From positions 7,750,001 through 7,814,000 of the forward strand of contig JARFIW010000453.1 in assembly GCA_036346225.1 (NCBI GenBank): a stretch of DNA of 64,000 nucleotides, in the 5' to 3' direction. Position 1 is the stretch's first letter, and the number at the start of each line of letters is the position of its first letter. Source of the DNA: Platerodrilus igneus. Its lineage: Eukaryota; Arthropoda; Insecta; Coleoptera; Lycidae. The notes beneath the pieces are model-generated. The model was not told the origin of the DNA. It worked only from the letters and a program-made list of their open reading frames with translations, and did no database searches. Of the stretch, positions 47,816 through 60,104 are shown one piece after another. A program made the translations under genes and the position numbers.

Positions 47816-47834
47816 ATAATACAGTAAAAACCAA

Positions 47835-48505
47835 GAACATAACGACCAATTTGTTTGGTTCATAAACTGAGGAAATCAGTTTTATTTCCAATCACACTAC
47901 GAGCATCATCAGTAGTAATTGATTCAATTTTATTTAAATAAGCCACATTTTCAGTAAGTGCATTTACAACTGCATTGCAAATATCCATGCTTTTTTGTTA
48001 TTACTAACAATATTATACGAATCAAAACCTCTTTAATGTAACCCCCGACACAACGAATGAAAATTGTTAAACGAGCTAATCCAGTTATATTAGTAGTTTA
48101 ATCAAGACAGAGTTCTGTCATTCACCATGTTTCTAGCCAAAGATAAATTCTTTATACTCTTAATAATCTTTTCCTCTTTTTCTAAGCATTCAAAATGAAA
48201 AGGCAGGCATTTCTACCATGTCTCCTTTAAATATTCCAGGTTTTCCGCGGTTAGAAAGTACATTAAAAACAGCAAGCGTAGAAGCAGTTATGTTTCAAGA
48301 GCTACTGATAAATTTTATTAGGAATGCTGACTGCATATTCTTGTCTCTAATTGCCTGAGCAATAAATTCGATTTGTTTTTCCTTGCGTTTCTGAATGATT
48401 ACTTTATTCTTTGTCTTATAATGCTGTTTTACTGAGAATGTTTTACATACAGCTATCCCGCAACATAAAACGCAAACCGCTCCATTTGCTTTACTAATCA
48501 TATCA
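47835..48505 (-). pseudogene. hAT-family transposase, N-terminal half
   Basis: From 48501 leftward: a BED-like zinc finger start (AVCVLCCGIAVCKTFSVKQHYKTK), then QIEFIAQAIRDKNMQSAFL, a GIFKGDMVE-like stretch, an LARNMVNDR-like segment, and a TTNITGLARLTIFIRCV motif that matches the conserved aspartate block of GTF2IRD2-type hAT proteins. An AVVNALTENVAYLNKIESIT segment, then TTDDARSVIGNKTDFLSL, follow. The rest of the gene is at 44870-44085 beyond the MULE. Many frame changes show it is an old relic. Confidence 0.8.
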
Positions 48506-48913
48506 GATTCTTCAGTCTATCAACTTGGGAAATCTCTGTGACTGATTTTTAACAAGAGTTTTTGTTTTTTATTTCTCCTGGCCGTGTTGGATTGAAACTA
48601 GAACAAATTTACGAAAATTGATTTTGAAAATATGTCTTTAATATTTCAAAAATCTTCACTTTAATGTATGTATAAATTATTTTCCTTTAAAAATGCAGTC
48701 ACGAAGCAATAGGACAAGCGCAATTTTATTACTATTGTCAGAACCAAATTTCACACTCTGCGCTCATGATCAATAAGGTAGTACCATAGTGTAAGTAACT
48801 TTTATGGTAGTATTTAAAAGAAGAAAGTTGACTGAAAGTATTATAAGTTAAAGTATGTATTAACAATTATTATTTTGAAGTCGTAATAGCAATTGGTCTA
48901 AACTACACATATA

Positions 48914-49595
48914 CGTAGCTTAAAGTTCACTTTGTAAAATTCACAAATATTATCTTCATTGGCGCCTTCAACATAGATTAATTCGGAAAATTTGCTACAA
49001 CCTAGATGGAACCAGGCACCGATCACACCCAACACTTTTTTTCGGTTTCGATTTCGGTGTCGCTATCAAGGCCTTCTTCACAAACTCAACATCTTTGAGC
49101 TATATTTTCATCGGTTCTGATAAGATTTTCACCATTAATAGTGGTTACTAACCACTATTTCTTTTTTTACAGTTCCCCTCTTTAATGCTATTTTTTGCAT
49201 TTTCTACCTTTTTCTTCTTTTTAGCGTTTTCTTTGTTTTCTTTTGCTTTTGCTTTTTGTAGGTAGTGTTCTCTCCAAGCTTCTGATGAAATCGCAATTGG
49301 AATTTTTTCTTGTCGACGCTTTATTAAACATTTATTTATAGGCTTCGGAAAAACTAGATGCTTTTGAAAGAGTTCTTTATGATTAGTATTTACAATACTG
49401 CTTAATGCAGTACTTTGATAAACATCTGCGTTTGTGATCCTTTCAGGTTCAGTCCCTTGACACGGTCCAGCACGGTTGATTTCGGTTGATTGCCGACATA
49501 TTTCTCCTAATTTTCCCCCCTTTTTTGACTTCTTCCACTGCAAATTTTAAATTATCTTCACTATATTGGTGAAATTTTCTTTTTCCGAAATTCAT
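48914..49595 (-). pseudogene. Pogo transposase, internally deleted, PHD-like tail
   Basis: The ATG at 49593-49595 begins MNFGKRKFHQYSEDNLKFAV, a psq-type helix-turn-helix start typical of pogo/CENP-B transposases. After about 40 residues the frame passes directly to the C-terminal region (ELFQKHLVFPKPINKCLIKR, PIAISSEAWREHYL, then a lysine-rich coiled stretch) ending at 49148. The catalytic DDE domain is absent. Downstream in broken frames a CEEGLDSDTE stretch and then WFHLGCSKFSELIYVEGANED are seen, a PHD-finger-like C-terminus found on some arthropod pogo transposases. Only DNA binding and the tail could survive. Confidence 0.75.
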
Positions 49596-49599
49596 TCAA

Positions 49600-51200
49600 A
49601 AAATAAACAATTTTTCAGAAAATTTAAAAATCAATGGCAAAGTGACTTTGTAAAGTACTAACAAAAATTACGATTTCCGATTACTGGTATTGTTCAAAAT
49701 TTTGCAGAGCCTAACTGTCGGACACAAAACTTTGCATTTATATTATGTGCACCAGTAAGGCACATTCTGTCCCTCTACTGGCCCTGTTTTATAACATAGG
49801 TAAAGGAACAAGATGACAAACAAACGGTGCTAGTTTGTCTTCATTAAGCAAGAAAGAGAGAATTATATTAATGGTTACATGTTTGCAGAAGTCGGACAGC
49901 TGTCCGACTATTGGAATTTTACTTGCAAAAGATTTTACTATTGACCGACCATCTATTTTTTTGTACAAAGTATAATAAATTGCGGTATTAATTGGTTTTT
50001 AGAGTAATTTACAATACCTACAAGTTACTTAACATGCTAAACAAAGTACATCACAACGTCACTGCATTTTATATACTTACTTCTAAATTTACTGCTAGCA
50101 AATTGTACCGCTTGAAGAATGTACAACCACCATAGACGACATATAGAGATGCACTATAAATATTCCGGCTACTTGCGGTGTCCGCCTCACAGGCGCAATC
50201 ACCCCTAATTGTAGTATAATAGATAAATTCCTTGTTTGCTATCGGTTTTTTAATATAATAGAAGGTTTACTGTAATTAGCTAATCTGTGAAGCTTCCGGT
50301 TCTTCAAAAAAAGTTTCTGCAAAATGTCTTATTCTCTTTGCAGCAGGTGCACCTACCACTTTAGTACGAACTTTTTTCCACCGTGCAATTTTAGTTCATT
50401 GGACTTTTTATAGTCATTAATGAAAACACTACCACAAGCAGAACATTCTATATTTTATAATGTCTAGGATTATTCATGTTGATTTATAATCTTAGGAATG
50501 TTTAAAATACCCAGTATTGGAACTAGGGAATTAATGTCTATTCCTTAATATCACAATAATAGCAACTAAATTTTAATTCATGACCGAAATCTATACAACA
50601 CCATTTGTAGTCAAATAATCTAAATATACCCCTGACATCGACTTAACCACCTGAAGCATTCAAAGAATACTAAATAAATTCTAATTCCCATTTGCAAGTA
50701 ATTCATTTCTAGGTTTTGTACAAGTTTAAACTAATTCAGGTACATCTATTTCACTATGCCTTTGTGTCAAAATTATCAGGTTCTTGCAGAGCAAACAACA
50801 AATGAACCATTAAGGTATGGTATTCGATGAAGCGTTAGTCAGTTTTTCTATAGTTTCACCATCATTCTTAAACTTTTACCGTTCTTGTATTGTTTACCCT
50901 TTCTCTTTGCAATTATCATCCTAGTAAAAACAACCCCTATCTGCCTCTACCACTCTGGAAACATCAAACTTTAGTGCGGCGAAACTGATAACAGTTATGT
51001 ATAATGTTCTATATATGATACGTTGTTAGTACTGTTACAAAAATTGTATCCGCTGGACTTTTTCTATCAATGCCTTTTCAGAAACAACTCATACATACAA
51101 ACATGCCCACAACACGTATAAAAATTGTATCAACTATCACTGATATAGAGATTCAATTTTAATAGGAGCTACTACAGTAGAGGCTATTAAATAGATAAAC
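49600..51200. other. AT-rich gap with one perfect palindrome
   Basis: No confident gene. The 18-bp perfect palindrome GTCGGACAGCTGTCCGAC is at 49891-49908, and CTGTCGGACA recurs once at about 49711. On the minus strand 50440-50270 shows a short broken segment with a CSACGSVF motif and an RTKVVGAPAAKRIRHFAE stretch, possibly a zinc-finger-containing transposase relic; unassigned. Confidence 0.4.
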
Positions 51201-51753
51201 GTAGTATTGTAAATGGGATTACTTGAAACAATGTGGTAACTTGAAATATTTGGAAGTAATTTTAGGTTTGTGGTATTAGAAGCACTGCAAAATACATATG
51301 GGACTTTTGACAGGAAGGACCTTGTATTAGGTTAGTGCCTAATATATAAACCGAAATTGGATATTATGATAAAAGGTAAGCATAATTTATTATTTCTTAA
51401 GAAATTAGTAATTTCTAGCCTAATAACATGTACGGAAAAACTTCATGTGTCAGTAATATTAAGAATTTTAACATGTAGTTGATATGTAGTGTAGTATAAC
51501 CTTGTGCATTTGTGATTGTATATAAGTGAACAAATTGAGGATATGCTTTTTGTGCAATTGGTCTTTACAAAAACAGCAAATTAAAAGCCCTTGTGAGGTA
51601 ACTTGAAACAAGTGTTCCAATTTACCCCACATATTTTAGTTTTGAACTTTCTATTACTTTTTTTTAGCAGATTTCTTAATGTATAGCATTTTTGACAAGA
51701 TGTCTACGTAGGTGCTATAATTAAAGTTCCGTTTTTACTGTTCTAGGTTGAAA

Positions 51754-53662
51754 ATGGTCAGAAATCAGCAGCGGAAGCCAGGGGCACGAAAGTATCGTGA
51801 CTATAGTGATGAAATTTTAACAAAAGCTATAGAAGAAGTTAGAGCTAATACCCTAACCATACGCAAAGCAGTAGAACAGTATGGCATTTCAACGTCAACG
51901 TAAAGCAGGATGATTAAAGCGAAACATTCATTGAGAGTTGGACGTCCATGTGTTTTATCAGCAGTGGATGAGAAATTATTGAGCGATGGAATTTTGCTTG
52001 CTAGTGAATGGGGGTTTCCTCTCACTACATTTGATTTACGCTTGGTGATTAAAGCTTACTTAGATTCACAAGGAGTAAATGAACCTAGATTCACTCGTAA
52101 TTTGCATGGAATTGAATGGGTGCGAGGGTGTCTAAGTAGACGTAAGGAGGTTTTATCACAGCGACTGTGTCAGAATATTTAAAGGTCAATAGCTAAAGTT
52201 AGTCGTGAAGAAATTAGCGAGTATTTGAAGAATTAAAGGTTTCATTGGCAGACGCATCAGTAGACGCAATCATCAACTATGATGAATCAAATCTAACAGA
52301 TGACCGTGGTCGTGTAAAAGTTGTTACACGCCGTGGTTGTAAACACTCCGACAGAATTTTAGACAATCCTAAAGCAAATGTATCCGTAATGTCTTGTGGG
52401 TCAGCTTCATGGGTTCTTTTTCCAGTATATGTATGTTATAAAGCCGAGCACATGTATGATTTATGAACCAAAGGAAGGCCTCCAGGAACAAGATACAATA
52501 GTTCAAATAGCTCTTGGTGTAATGGTCCAATCTTTGAAGATTGGTTTGTGACTGTTGCTCTACCATACTTCAGAAGAATATCTAAGGATTCCCGTAAAAT
52601 TTTATTGGGCGATAATTTTGCTAGCCACATTTTATTTAAAATAATTGAAGAATGTGAAAGAAACAATATTGGTTTTGTGCTTTTACCTGCCAACAGTACT
52701 CACTCATGCCAGCCATTGGATGTGGTATTTTTTTGACCCTTAAAAGGGAAATGGCGTGCAACATTAAATGATTGGAAGACCAAAAATCGAGGTTGAATTC
52801 TTAAAGATAAATTCCCATTCCTTTTAAAACGGTGCTTAGATAGTTTGAATATTGATAATGCTTGTTCAAGAAATTTGATTAGTGGGTTTAGAACTTCTGG
52901 AATATATCCACTTGATACTGAACAAGTTTTAAAGCGTTTGCCGTTAGCCATTAAAGATCAGAATGAAAAGGAAACAGCATTGTGTAGAATATTGACGAGA
53001 TTTTTACAACAAAGTAGAGTGAATGAAACCACATCAACGGTCAAACAACGTAAAAAAAGGGCAAACATTACACCAGATAAAAGTGAAAATAACAAAAGAA
53101 AAGATACAGGAAAGGCTACATCTTTAGAGCAGGAAAGGGGGGGAATCTGATTTAAATGACCTAGGTCCTAGCACTTCCGGCTGTTCGTCTTTTAAACGAA
53201 AGAAAACTCAGAGAAATTCAAGCATCTCTGATAGTGATGACTGCAGTTATGATGAGTTTTCTGTTCATGATGAATCTGATTTCGATCAACTATCTTTGAG
53301 CTCCAACAATGAAGAGTTTAATCATGATATGTCTAATGATGCAGGATCCAATGATAAAACGTGCACTAATAATACTACAGACTTCAGTATTAATGATTTC
53401 AATATAGATGAATTTGTACTAGTGACACTAGTTTATGATGAAAATACTAAAAAGGAAACGAAAACGTTTATGGGTCAAATTTTATATATAAAAGTAATTT
53501 CTCAAGAGCTCCTGTTAAAGTTTATGCGTAAATCAAGTAAAGTCAAAGCATATACGTTCTTTCAACAATAGAAGACACCGCTTTTATAAAATTGGCTAAT
53601 ATTCAGCAAAAACATCGCCACAAAAGAGGTCGATATCATTTCCTTATTGAATCGGATATGTA
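51754..53662 (+). pseudogene. Pogo-family DDE transposase with several stops
   Basis: The ATG at 51754 starts MVRNQQRKPGARKYRDYSDE (psq helix-turn-helix, about residues 15-50), then a CENP-B-type second DNA-binding domain (GRPCVLSAVDEKLLSDGILL to IEWVRGCLSRR). The DDE core has catalytic blocks INYDESNLTDD, KILLGDNFASH and NSTHSCQPLDVVFF. A C-terminal acidic, charged tail follows (to 53571, and with a shift to 53662). Stop codons at about 51901 (TAA), 52180, 52235, 52464, 52735 and 52793 break the frame. Inverted copies of GGTAACTTGAAATA at 51235 and 60556-60569 may mark the element ends, the right one displaced by the BEL insertion. Confidence 0.88.
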
Positions 53663-53890
53663 ATTTAATCTTAGTCTGGAAAATCTTTTTTTTTTAATTT
53701 CACCGAGTACCTATGTGCATTTTGTAAATAGGTTGCTTAAGTTTTATAATGTTTTTTATTATAAGCGTTAAAGCTTTAGTTATATAAGTTCCACTTGTAC
53801 TTATAAGCTTGTAGTATTTTATTAAAGTTGAAACGATTTTTCATAACCATTTGTGTTTTTTGTAAAGTACCCATTTTACATGCTTGTATA

Positions 53891-53895
53891 CCTTA
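53891..53895. repeat. Target-site duplication CCTTA, left of BEL element
   Basis: It matches CCTTA at 60478-60482 exactly, directly outside both LTRs; 4-6 bp duplications are usual for BEL/Pao. Confidence 0.88.
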
Positions 53896-54268
53896 TGTTA
53901 ATCAAAATGTTAATTTGCATTTACAATCACACAAAGGAAATGATAATTTAAAGGAATATATCACCTACCTTTCACTGGTTGTAGTGGTTGATTGTACTTG
54001 CACTGCTATCAGATAATTATGGACTGTATGTATAATGTTCACTAATTGTTGCTAATTACTGATGCTCGATGCACCGAACTAAATCACGAACCAAAGCCAA
54101 GCGAGAACGAAGTTGAATTGTCGTCCACTCGTACATTACCAACCCTTTTATGTCGTTGCACTAAAGGTAGGGATAATGGAGGGTTTCTAGGTGGGAATAG
54201 TTTAAGGACTTAAATTAATTGTGATTGGCATACTACACTACAACCAAAATACTTATAAAGCCTTAACA
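53896..54268 (-). repeat. 3' LTR of the BEL element
   Basis: 373 bp, near-identical to 60105-60477. Its inner side (54269 onward) is the polypurine tract. Confidence 0.95.
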
Positions 54269-54280
54269 TACCGCCCACCA
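54269..54280 (-). other. Polypurine tract of the BEL element
   Basis: On the minus strand the bases before the 3' LTR read TGGTGGGCGGTA, followed by TGTTAAGG. This is the usual form in BEL/Pao elements. Confidence 0.75.
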
Positions 54281-54379
54281 AAATAAGTATTAGGAACTTA
54301 TTTTCTAAGTGTGTCTAAACGAGCAAAAAAAAAATATATATATATAATCGTAAATTTAAAAGTTAACTTACCCTAATAT

Positions 54380-55620
54380 ACTAACTATAATACTAAGTTG
54401 CCTCTGGAATGGGAGAGGGCACAATTTTACCACGGGCCTTTTAAATAGTCCCTGGGATGTTGCCACGGTAGCCACACGACAAACATTGTCCTTTCCATAA
54501 TGCAACGTATGTATACGTCCCATTTTCCACTGTAATGGAGACACTTGAGTATCCTGAATCAACACCAACGTTCCCACCATTAACGAATAATTAGCAGAAA
54601 ACCATTTGGTTTTCTGTTGAAGTGTGTAGGTACTCCAAATGCCACCGTTTCCAAAATGATTGCTGAATACGTTGAACCAGTTGCCAACGATTTAAGGAAG
54701 ATAGTTTCAGATCTAAGACATTAGGGTCGGGAATGACAGACACTGGTTCTACGTTCAGAAAATGACCAGGACTTAAGAATGAAAAATCAGTGGGATCGTT
54801 ACTCATTGGACATAAAGGTCTGGAGTTTAATATGGCTTCAATTTGAGCAAGAATGGTGTTAAATTCTTCGTACGAGAGAATTTGTTCGCCTACCACCTTC
54901 TTGAGATGGGACTTTACAGATTTTATCCCAGCTTCCCACATTCCCCAAAGTGAGGAGCCGACGGAGGATTAAAACAAAGTGAATACCTTCCGTTTCAGAT
55001 GACTGCTTCATATATTCGATTAGTTCCCGAGATGCTCCGATAAAATTTGTTCCACAGTCACTATGAATTTGCAAGCATTTACCTCTGCGTGCTACAAACC
55101 GCCGTAAAGCTGCAATAAAGGCTTCTTTAGATAGGTTTGATGCCAACTCCAGATGTATCGCTTTTGTACTAAGACAAACAAATAAACAAACATAGGCTTT
55201 CAATGATTTGGCACCTCTAATACGATTCATGGTGATAGAAAAGGGTCCACCGTAGTCTACCCCAGTATGTAGAAACGCTTTACCGGCAGTAAGTCTAGCG
55301 GGGGCAAGTCGCCCATAGGAGGGCATAGCGAAATAGGTTTTGACGAAAACATCGAATACAAGAGTTTAGGCACTGTTGAATAGCCCTTTTGCAGACAGAA
55401 TCCAAAAATTTTGTACTAACAAAAATGAGTAGTTCTAAGTCCAGGGTGTAAATATTTCGTATGGCAATCTCGAATAATGAGCTCTGTCACCCGGTGTGAC
55501 CGAGGAAGTAGCAAAGGAAATTTTGTATCATAAGATACGTCTGCATTTCGCAACCGGCCGCCCACCCTTAACAACCCATCACTGTCAAGGAAAGGACTGA
55601 GAGGTCGAAGTTGTTTATTA
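54380..55620 (-). pseudogene. BEL/Pao integrase
   Basis: A zinc-binding region near 55500-55440 shows an HRVTELIIRDCHTKYLHPG histidine pair. The core frame 55326-54859 has a TAGKAFLHTGVDYGGPF block (first Asp), STKAIHLELASNLSKEAFI and IHSDCGTNFIGA (second Asp). After a frameshift near 54960, MWEAGIKSVKSHLKKVVGE carries the catalytic Glu, followed by AILNSRPLCPMS and the RWQLVQRIQQSFWKRWHLEY segment to 54591. A further shift leads to the C-terminal GTLVLIQD and RIHTLHYGKDNVCRVATVAT segments and a final PVVKLCPLP (54580-54368), the DUF5641-type end. The enzyme would insert element DNA; as read it is broken at least twice. Confidence 0.92.
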
Positions 55621-55841
55621 CTAAGTTTTCCTTTCGAATGATATCAATGTCCTGACTGAAAACTTGTTCTTGAACCCGTTTTATTAATAAATGAAGTGCA
55701 TACTGTTCGGGGAGACCAATAATTGTTCTAAGTTTCGAATATCCAAATTTGCACGAACTTTCAAGTTACGAATGAACTGACAAATATATACCAGAATCCT
55801 GCATATTTTTCGCAAATCTGAAAATTGATTTACCATCGAGT

Positions 55842-56702
55842 CTACGAAATGATCTGCAACGTGTATATTAAGGGATAAAGTTCTTTTTCAATGTGCATCT
55901 GAGTGTGATCTGTAAGAGTTGGTTCCATATGAGCAGGCCAATTCTCTTTAGGTAATAGTAACCATGGTGGAGCCGTCCACCACAAAGGATGATTAACAAG
56001 CTCAGCAGCTAATAATCCTCTTGATGCACAATCAGCAGGATTATCCTGTGATTTAATATGATGCCACGATGATGGAGCCACTCGTTCTTGGATATGCGAG
56101 ACACGATTGCTAATAAAGGTCTTCCAATTATACGACGAAGATCGAATCCATGCTAATGCTACTGTGGAATCTGACCACGCAAATGTATCGTCCAATACTA
56201 AATTATCTCTATACGTATTTTGCACATACTCGACCAAGTTCGACAACAACACTGCACCACACAATTCTAATCGAGGTAATGATATACGATTGGTTGGTGC
56301 GACCTTAGATTTGGCACAGACCAATGATACTTGGATGTTCCCTTTCTCATCGACACAGCGGAGATAAACTGCTGCTGCATATCCAGCTTCCGATGCATCA
56401 CAAAATGCATGAATTTGTACAGTTTGATGGTTATCGCAAAGAATCCGTCGAGGAATTTCAATTTTCAATAACTCGGGTAATTGTTGAAGATACAGATTCC
56501 ATTTTAAAACAATTTGTTGGGGAGGAAGTTCATCCCAGCCAATTCCTAATATCCATACAGATTGAATCAAATGTTTTGCGAAGAAGACCAATGGTGATAA
56601 TAACCCCAGAGGGTCAAAGATCCTTGCAATTTCCGAAACCATATTCCTTTTGGTACAAGGCCGATCAACGATATTAAGATTGTAAAACAACATATCACTC
56701 AA
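55842..56702 (-). pseudogene. BEL/Pao connection and RNase H domain
   Basis: The frame of 286 codons begins after the reverse transcriptase with IARIFDPLGLLSPLVFFAKH (the Pao-type connection domain, Pfam peptidase A17 region). It continues into RNase H: HAFCDASEAGYAAAVYL (Asp), LPRLELCGAVLL (Glu), AWSDSTVALAWI (Asp) and SQDNPADCASRGL (Asp). All four acidic residues are present. It would degrade the RNA strand during reverse transcription. A frame break separates it from the reverse transcriptase just upstream at about 56700-56743, and a stop follows shortly after the domain. Confidence 0.93.
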
Positions 56703-56742
56703 TGGTTGCCATTGCAGTCCTAAAATTTTTGAGAAGTATTGT

Positions 56743-57700
56743 TTACCTCTTCAAACAAAATTTTTGCTGATACCGAACGGAATCAGGTAAATGGCCAATG
56801 ACACTTGGCACGTTGCTATTCCACTTTCGCAACATAAAACCACCTGATTGGCAAATTTGGTTTAATTCATACACGAGTCGTTTGCCATCCTCTATCGAAT
56901 CACACCCTGTAATCAAATCATCCACGTACGTATCCGATGCTAAAATCTTGGAAGCAATAGGAAAACGTAACGATTGACTTTTTGCAAGTTCTTGAATTAC
57001 ACGCATGGCTAGAAATGGTGATGATGTGATGCCGTATGTAACAGTGTTTAGCTGATAATCGATAACAGACTCCGAGGACTTAAATCTCCAAACTATACGT
57101 TGATAGTCTCGATGGCTAGTAGAAATAAGAATCTGTCTATACATTTGCTTAATGTCCGCAGTTAAAACTACAGAATGTAAACGAAAGTGTAATAACAACT
57201 CCATGATATCTTTTTGAAGAGGGGGGCCTGCGAGTAAATGATCATTTAAAGACCCTCCACTTTGAGCGCTGGCTGAAGCATCAAATACGACACGAAGTTT
57301 TGTAGTTGTACTGTCTGGTTTGAACACGGCGTGATGTGGTATGTAATATACCGGCGATAATGTAGACGATCGAGTTGAATCCGATACAATACGAGACATG
57401 TGACCACTATCGATATAATTCTGCATAAATTCTCTGTACGAATTATACAGTTGAGGATTTATTTCAAACGGCGTTCTAGTGAAAGAAATCTTCGAAGTGC
57501 TATTTCCGAGAGCCAGCAAATAGCGGTTCAGGACCATTGAAAGGTAACAAAACAATAAAACGACCGGTGTCATCCTGCTTGTGAGTGTCCACAAAATGCC
57601 TTTCACAAATTTCCGCATGAGGAGATAATTTGTTAGAATCTGGAATATTTTCCAGTTCCCAAAATCGAGTAATGTTAGCATCTTCTACAAGTGCAGCTAA
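56743..57700 (-). pseudogene. BEL/Pao reverse transcriptase
   Basis: The frame from about 57681 to 56743 contains SPVYYIPHHAVFKPDSTTTK, LRVVFDASA, SLNDHLLAGPPL, the catalytic VLTADIKQMYRQI block, YGITSSPFLAMRVI and the DTYVDDLITG catalytic loop (YVDD), all diagnostic of BEL/Pao. The upstream end overlaps another short frame (57748-57500), showing a shift near 57540. The core palm motifs are intact within one frame, so this domain could be functional if upstream frames were restored in the genome. Confidence 0.94.
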
Positions 57701-58449
57701 TGATATACGAGATGTAACAGAAGAAAGAACCTTCCTGTTAATATCCACCCAAAGGTAGTGTGAATTGCCACGGGTTCTTCTAGTGACCCAATGCGAGTTG
57801 CGTTTAATAAAACACGCGCGAACAAATCTGCACCTAACAATAAATCGATATGGCTAGGTTTGTCGAAGTCCGAATCTGCTAAATCTAATCCAACTATGTG
57901 AGGCCAACTATTTGGTGAGATCCTTGATGAAGGAAGGGTTCCACAAATGTCTGGTAAAACAAAACAATCAATACTGTACTCTGGAACAGTTTTACCTTGA
58001 GGACTAATTTTACACGATACTTGTCCATACGCATGAGAAGCAGATAGACCTAAGCCTTCAACCTTCATTGAAATATTCGATTTTCTTAAACCTAAGCGTC
58101 GACAACACTTATCAGTCATGAAATTTTCCATTGATGCACTATCTACAAGTGCTCTTACTGTCTGAACTTTACCAAACCCATCTGTAATTGAAATTCTTGC
58201 GGTGCCTAATAACGTCATTGTGTTGGACGATCTAGATGATAACAACGTACTTGTAGTAGTGTTGCAGGTGGGTTCGGGAAGTTGATCTGTTGCCTGAGTG
58301 ATTGCAGGTTTCTGTGCAACTGTAGGGTTTTCAAAGTGCAATAAAGTATGATGACCCTTGCACACTTTTACAAACAAGTTTGGAAGAGCAGCGTGTAACC
58401 ATATGAGAGTTGCGAAGACAATTAATGCATAAGTGTTTGTCTTTAACAA
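57697..58449 (-). pseudogene. BEL/Pao aspartic protease region (DUF1758-like)
   Basis: The frame has TLLGTARISITDGFGKVQTV, then RALVDSASMENFMT. The D-S-A triad at the usual protease site replaces the more common D-S-G. HIDLLLGADLFARVLL follows, the retropepsin-like second motif of BEL elements. Upstream it overlaps the gag zinc-knuckle frame with a shift near 58400. The protease would process the polyprotein. Confidence 0.88.
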
Positions 58450-59613
58450 AGTTATAACGGTCTTGTGGCGATTTATTCAGAAACATTTCACATTGGTATA
58501 AGTTATGAGTACCACTGCAAAGACTGCATTTCTGAGCGAATGAAGTTGTTACGAATGACTTTCGAACTTGGGGTTTTGAATATTCAAAGGAACGTTTAGA
58601 AGGTACACTAGATGATATGGTTTGTTTAACGGACGTATTAAATTTGGACGGTGTATCGGAAACAACCATATTGCTAATTTCTAATGCCTTGCAATGTTTT
58701 TCTAGAAATAATTTTAATTGATCATAAGATGGAATGTCTGATGTATTTTCTAATTCAAATGTTTTCAACAGATTTGTATCTACCTTTTTTGATAACAAAT
58801 TAAACAATACGAAGTCGAGCAAATCAATCTTAGTTTGACGTAAGCTTGATATATTTTCCGTAAAGCAATTAAGCAATTCTCTTAAATCTGTATGTGAATT
58901 AAATTTTGCTTTTGGTGACGATTCTAAAGCATTCCAATGCGTGTTTGCAATTAAACGTTTTGAATTAAACCGCTCCACAATAATTGAATAAGCTAGCATA
59001 TAATTATTATTCGAAATTTGCAAATGTCTAATGAGTTCTCTAGACTTAAAATCCAATGCATCAATTAAAAATAGAACTTTTCGATCGGTAGCAATTGATT
59101 ATTTTCATGAACTAAATTATTAAAAATTGAATAAACTCTTGGAAATGTTCTATTTTTCCAGAAAATTTTTCATTTCTATCCGAGGGAGACGAATATTAGT
59201 ACATGAGCCGATGCTAGTAATATTTTCAGTCAAGCATTTTCAGCAGTGGATATATTATCAAATTGTGCCTTAATAATTTTAATGTTTAACAAAGACCTAT
59301 CTATTTCAATTCTTAATGTTGTAACTTCATTTAATAATTCAGAGTTGTCCTCATCCAATATGCACGTTTTATAAGCAGTATCTACATCGTTTTTGATATC
59401 AAAGGCGCTTTCAGCCATAATATTAACAGAAATACAATTGCCTTTAATATGCTCCAATTTATCTATCGCACCAGATATATCAGATAATCTATCGAGTGCG
59501 GCCTTTAAATCCACTATCAACCTATCCGATGAAATATGTGCCATCCTAACGAACAAGGTTACTAATATCGATTTTATATTGATTTCAGCTACAAAAATGA
59601 AGGGTTTGTTCAC
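58331..59613 (-). pseudogene. BEL/Pao gag with zinc knuckles
   Basis: The first frame (59613-59230) holds the N-terminus from about MAHISSDRLIVDLKAALDRL, helical and rich in Ile, Leu and Lys. After a broken stretch (59230-59056, with FSGKIEHFQEFIQFL, typical of DUF1759) the second frame (59056-58331) runs through SRELIRHLQISNNNYMLAYS and the DLLDFVLFNLLSKK region to two zinc knuckles, CSLCSGTHNLYQC and CINCLRNSHMVTRC. A third knuckle is read in the neighbouring frame near 58360. Gag would form the particle and bind element RNA. Confidence 0.9.
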
Positions 59614-60082
59614 CTAATAATAGGATATACCAAGGGTAATGTTGAACTACCTGTTAAAGAATTTTTACTACAACGTGCCTAACGGGAGCTTGCAAGTTTC
59701 AATATGACAAAGAGCAAAGGGTTTTATTCTACCCGGTTTTACGAATACCTGAATTCTCTAGCGAACTTGAATTACAAGTTTAAAATAACTGTATTGCTTA
59801 AACACTTTTCTGACTACAAATTCTTACGTTAACTATCCTAAAATTTACAAAGATTTGTCATTTTAAGGCTTTATAAGATTCTGTATCAGTACAAAATTTC
59901 AAATTTAATGCGAGATTGCATCTACTATAAGTTAGTTTACACAATTGACTATGAAACTGGTGGTGTGACTACACTTTTCTTCTAAATGCGGTCAACCCCT
60001 AATTTAAGCGAAGAGCAATTAACAATGTAGTTAAAATGAATGCCAATAATAAATGCCAATAATAAACCAATTAATAAGCCAA

Positions 60083-60104
60083 ATATTTGCTCAAAGGACC
60101 AAAA
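60083..60104 (-). other. Primer binding site of the BEL element
   Basis: Reading leftward from the 5' LTR end, the sequence is TTTTGGTCCTTTGAGC. A TGGTCCTT-type start is what I recall from other BEL/Pao elements; the tRNA is not assigned. Confidence 0.6.

Larger units (their letters stand above)
44915..47830 (-). mobile_element. MULE element inserted in the hAT gene
   Basis: A transposase of the FLYWCH/MULE type lies between two GC-rich repeat tracts in inverted orientation (45040-45235 and 47665-47815). The halves of one hAT transposase flank it on both sides in the same orientation and order, so this element inserted into the hAT. Exact ends and target duplication are not resolved: the outer limits given here are estimates. 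Confidence 0.72.

Noticed and set aside
56107..56677. Plus-strand frames of 86 and 117 codons
   Set aside because: Shadows of the BEL RNase H region on the opposite strand.
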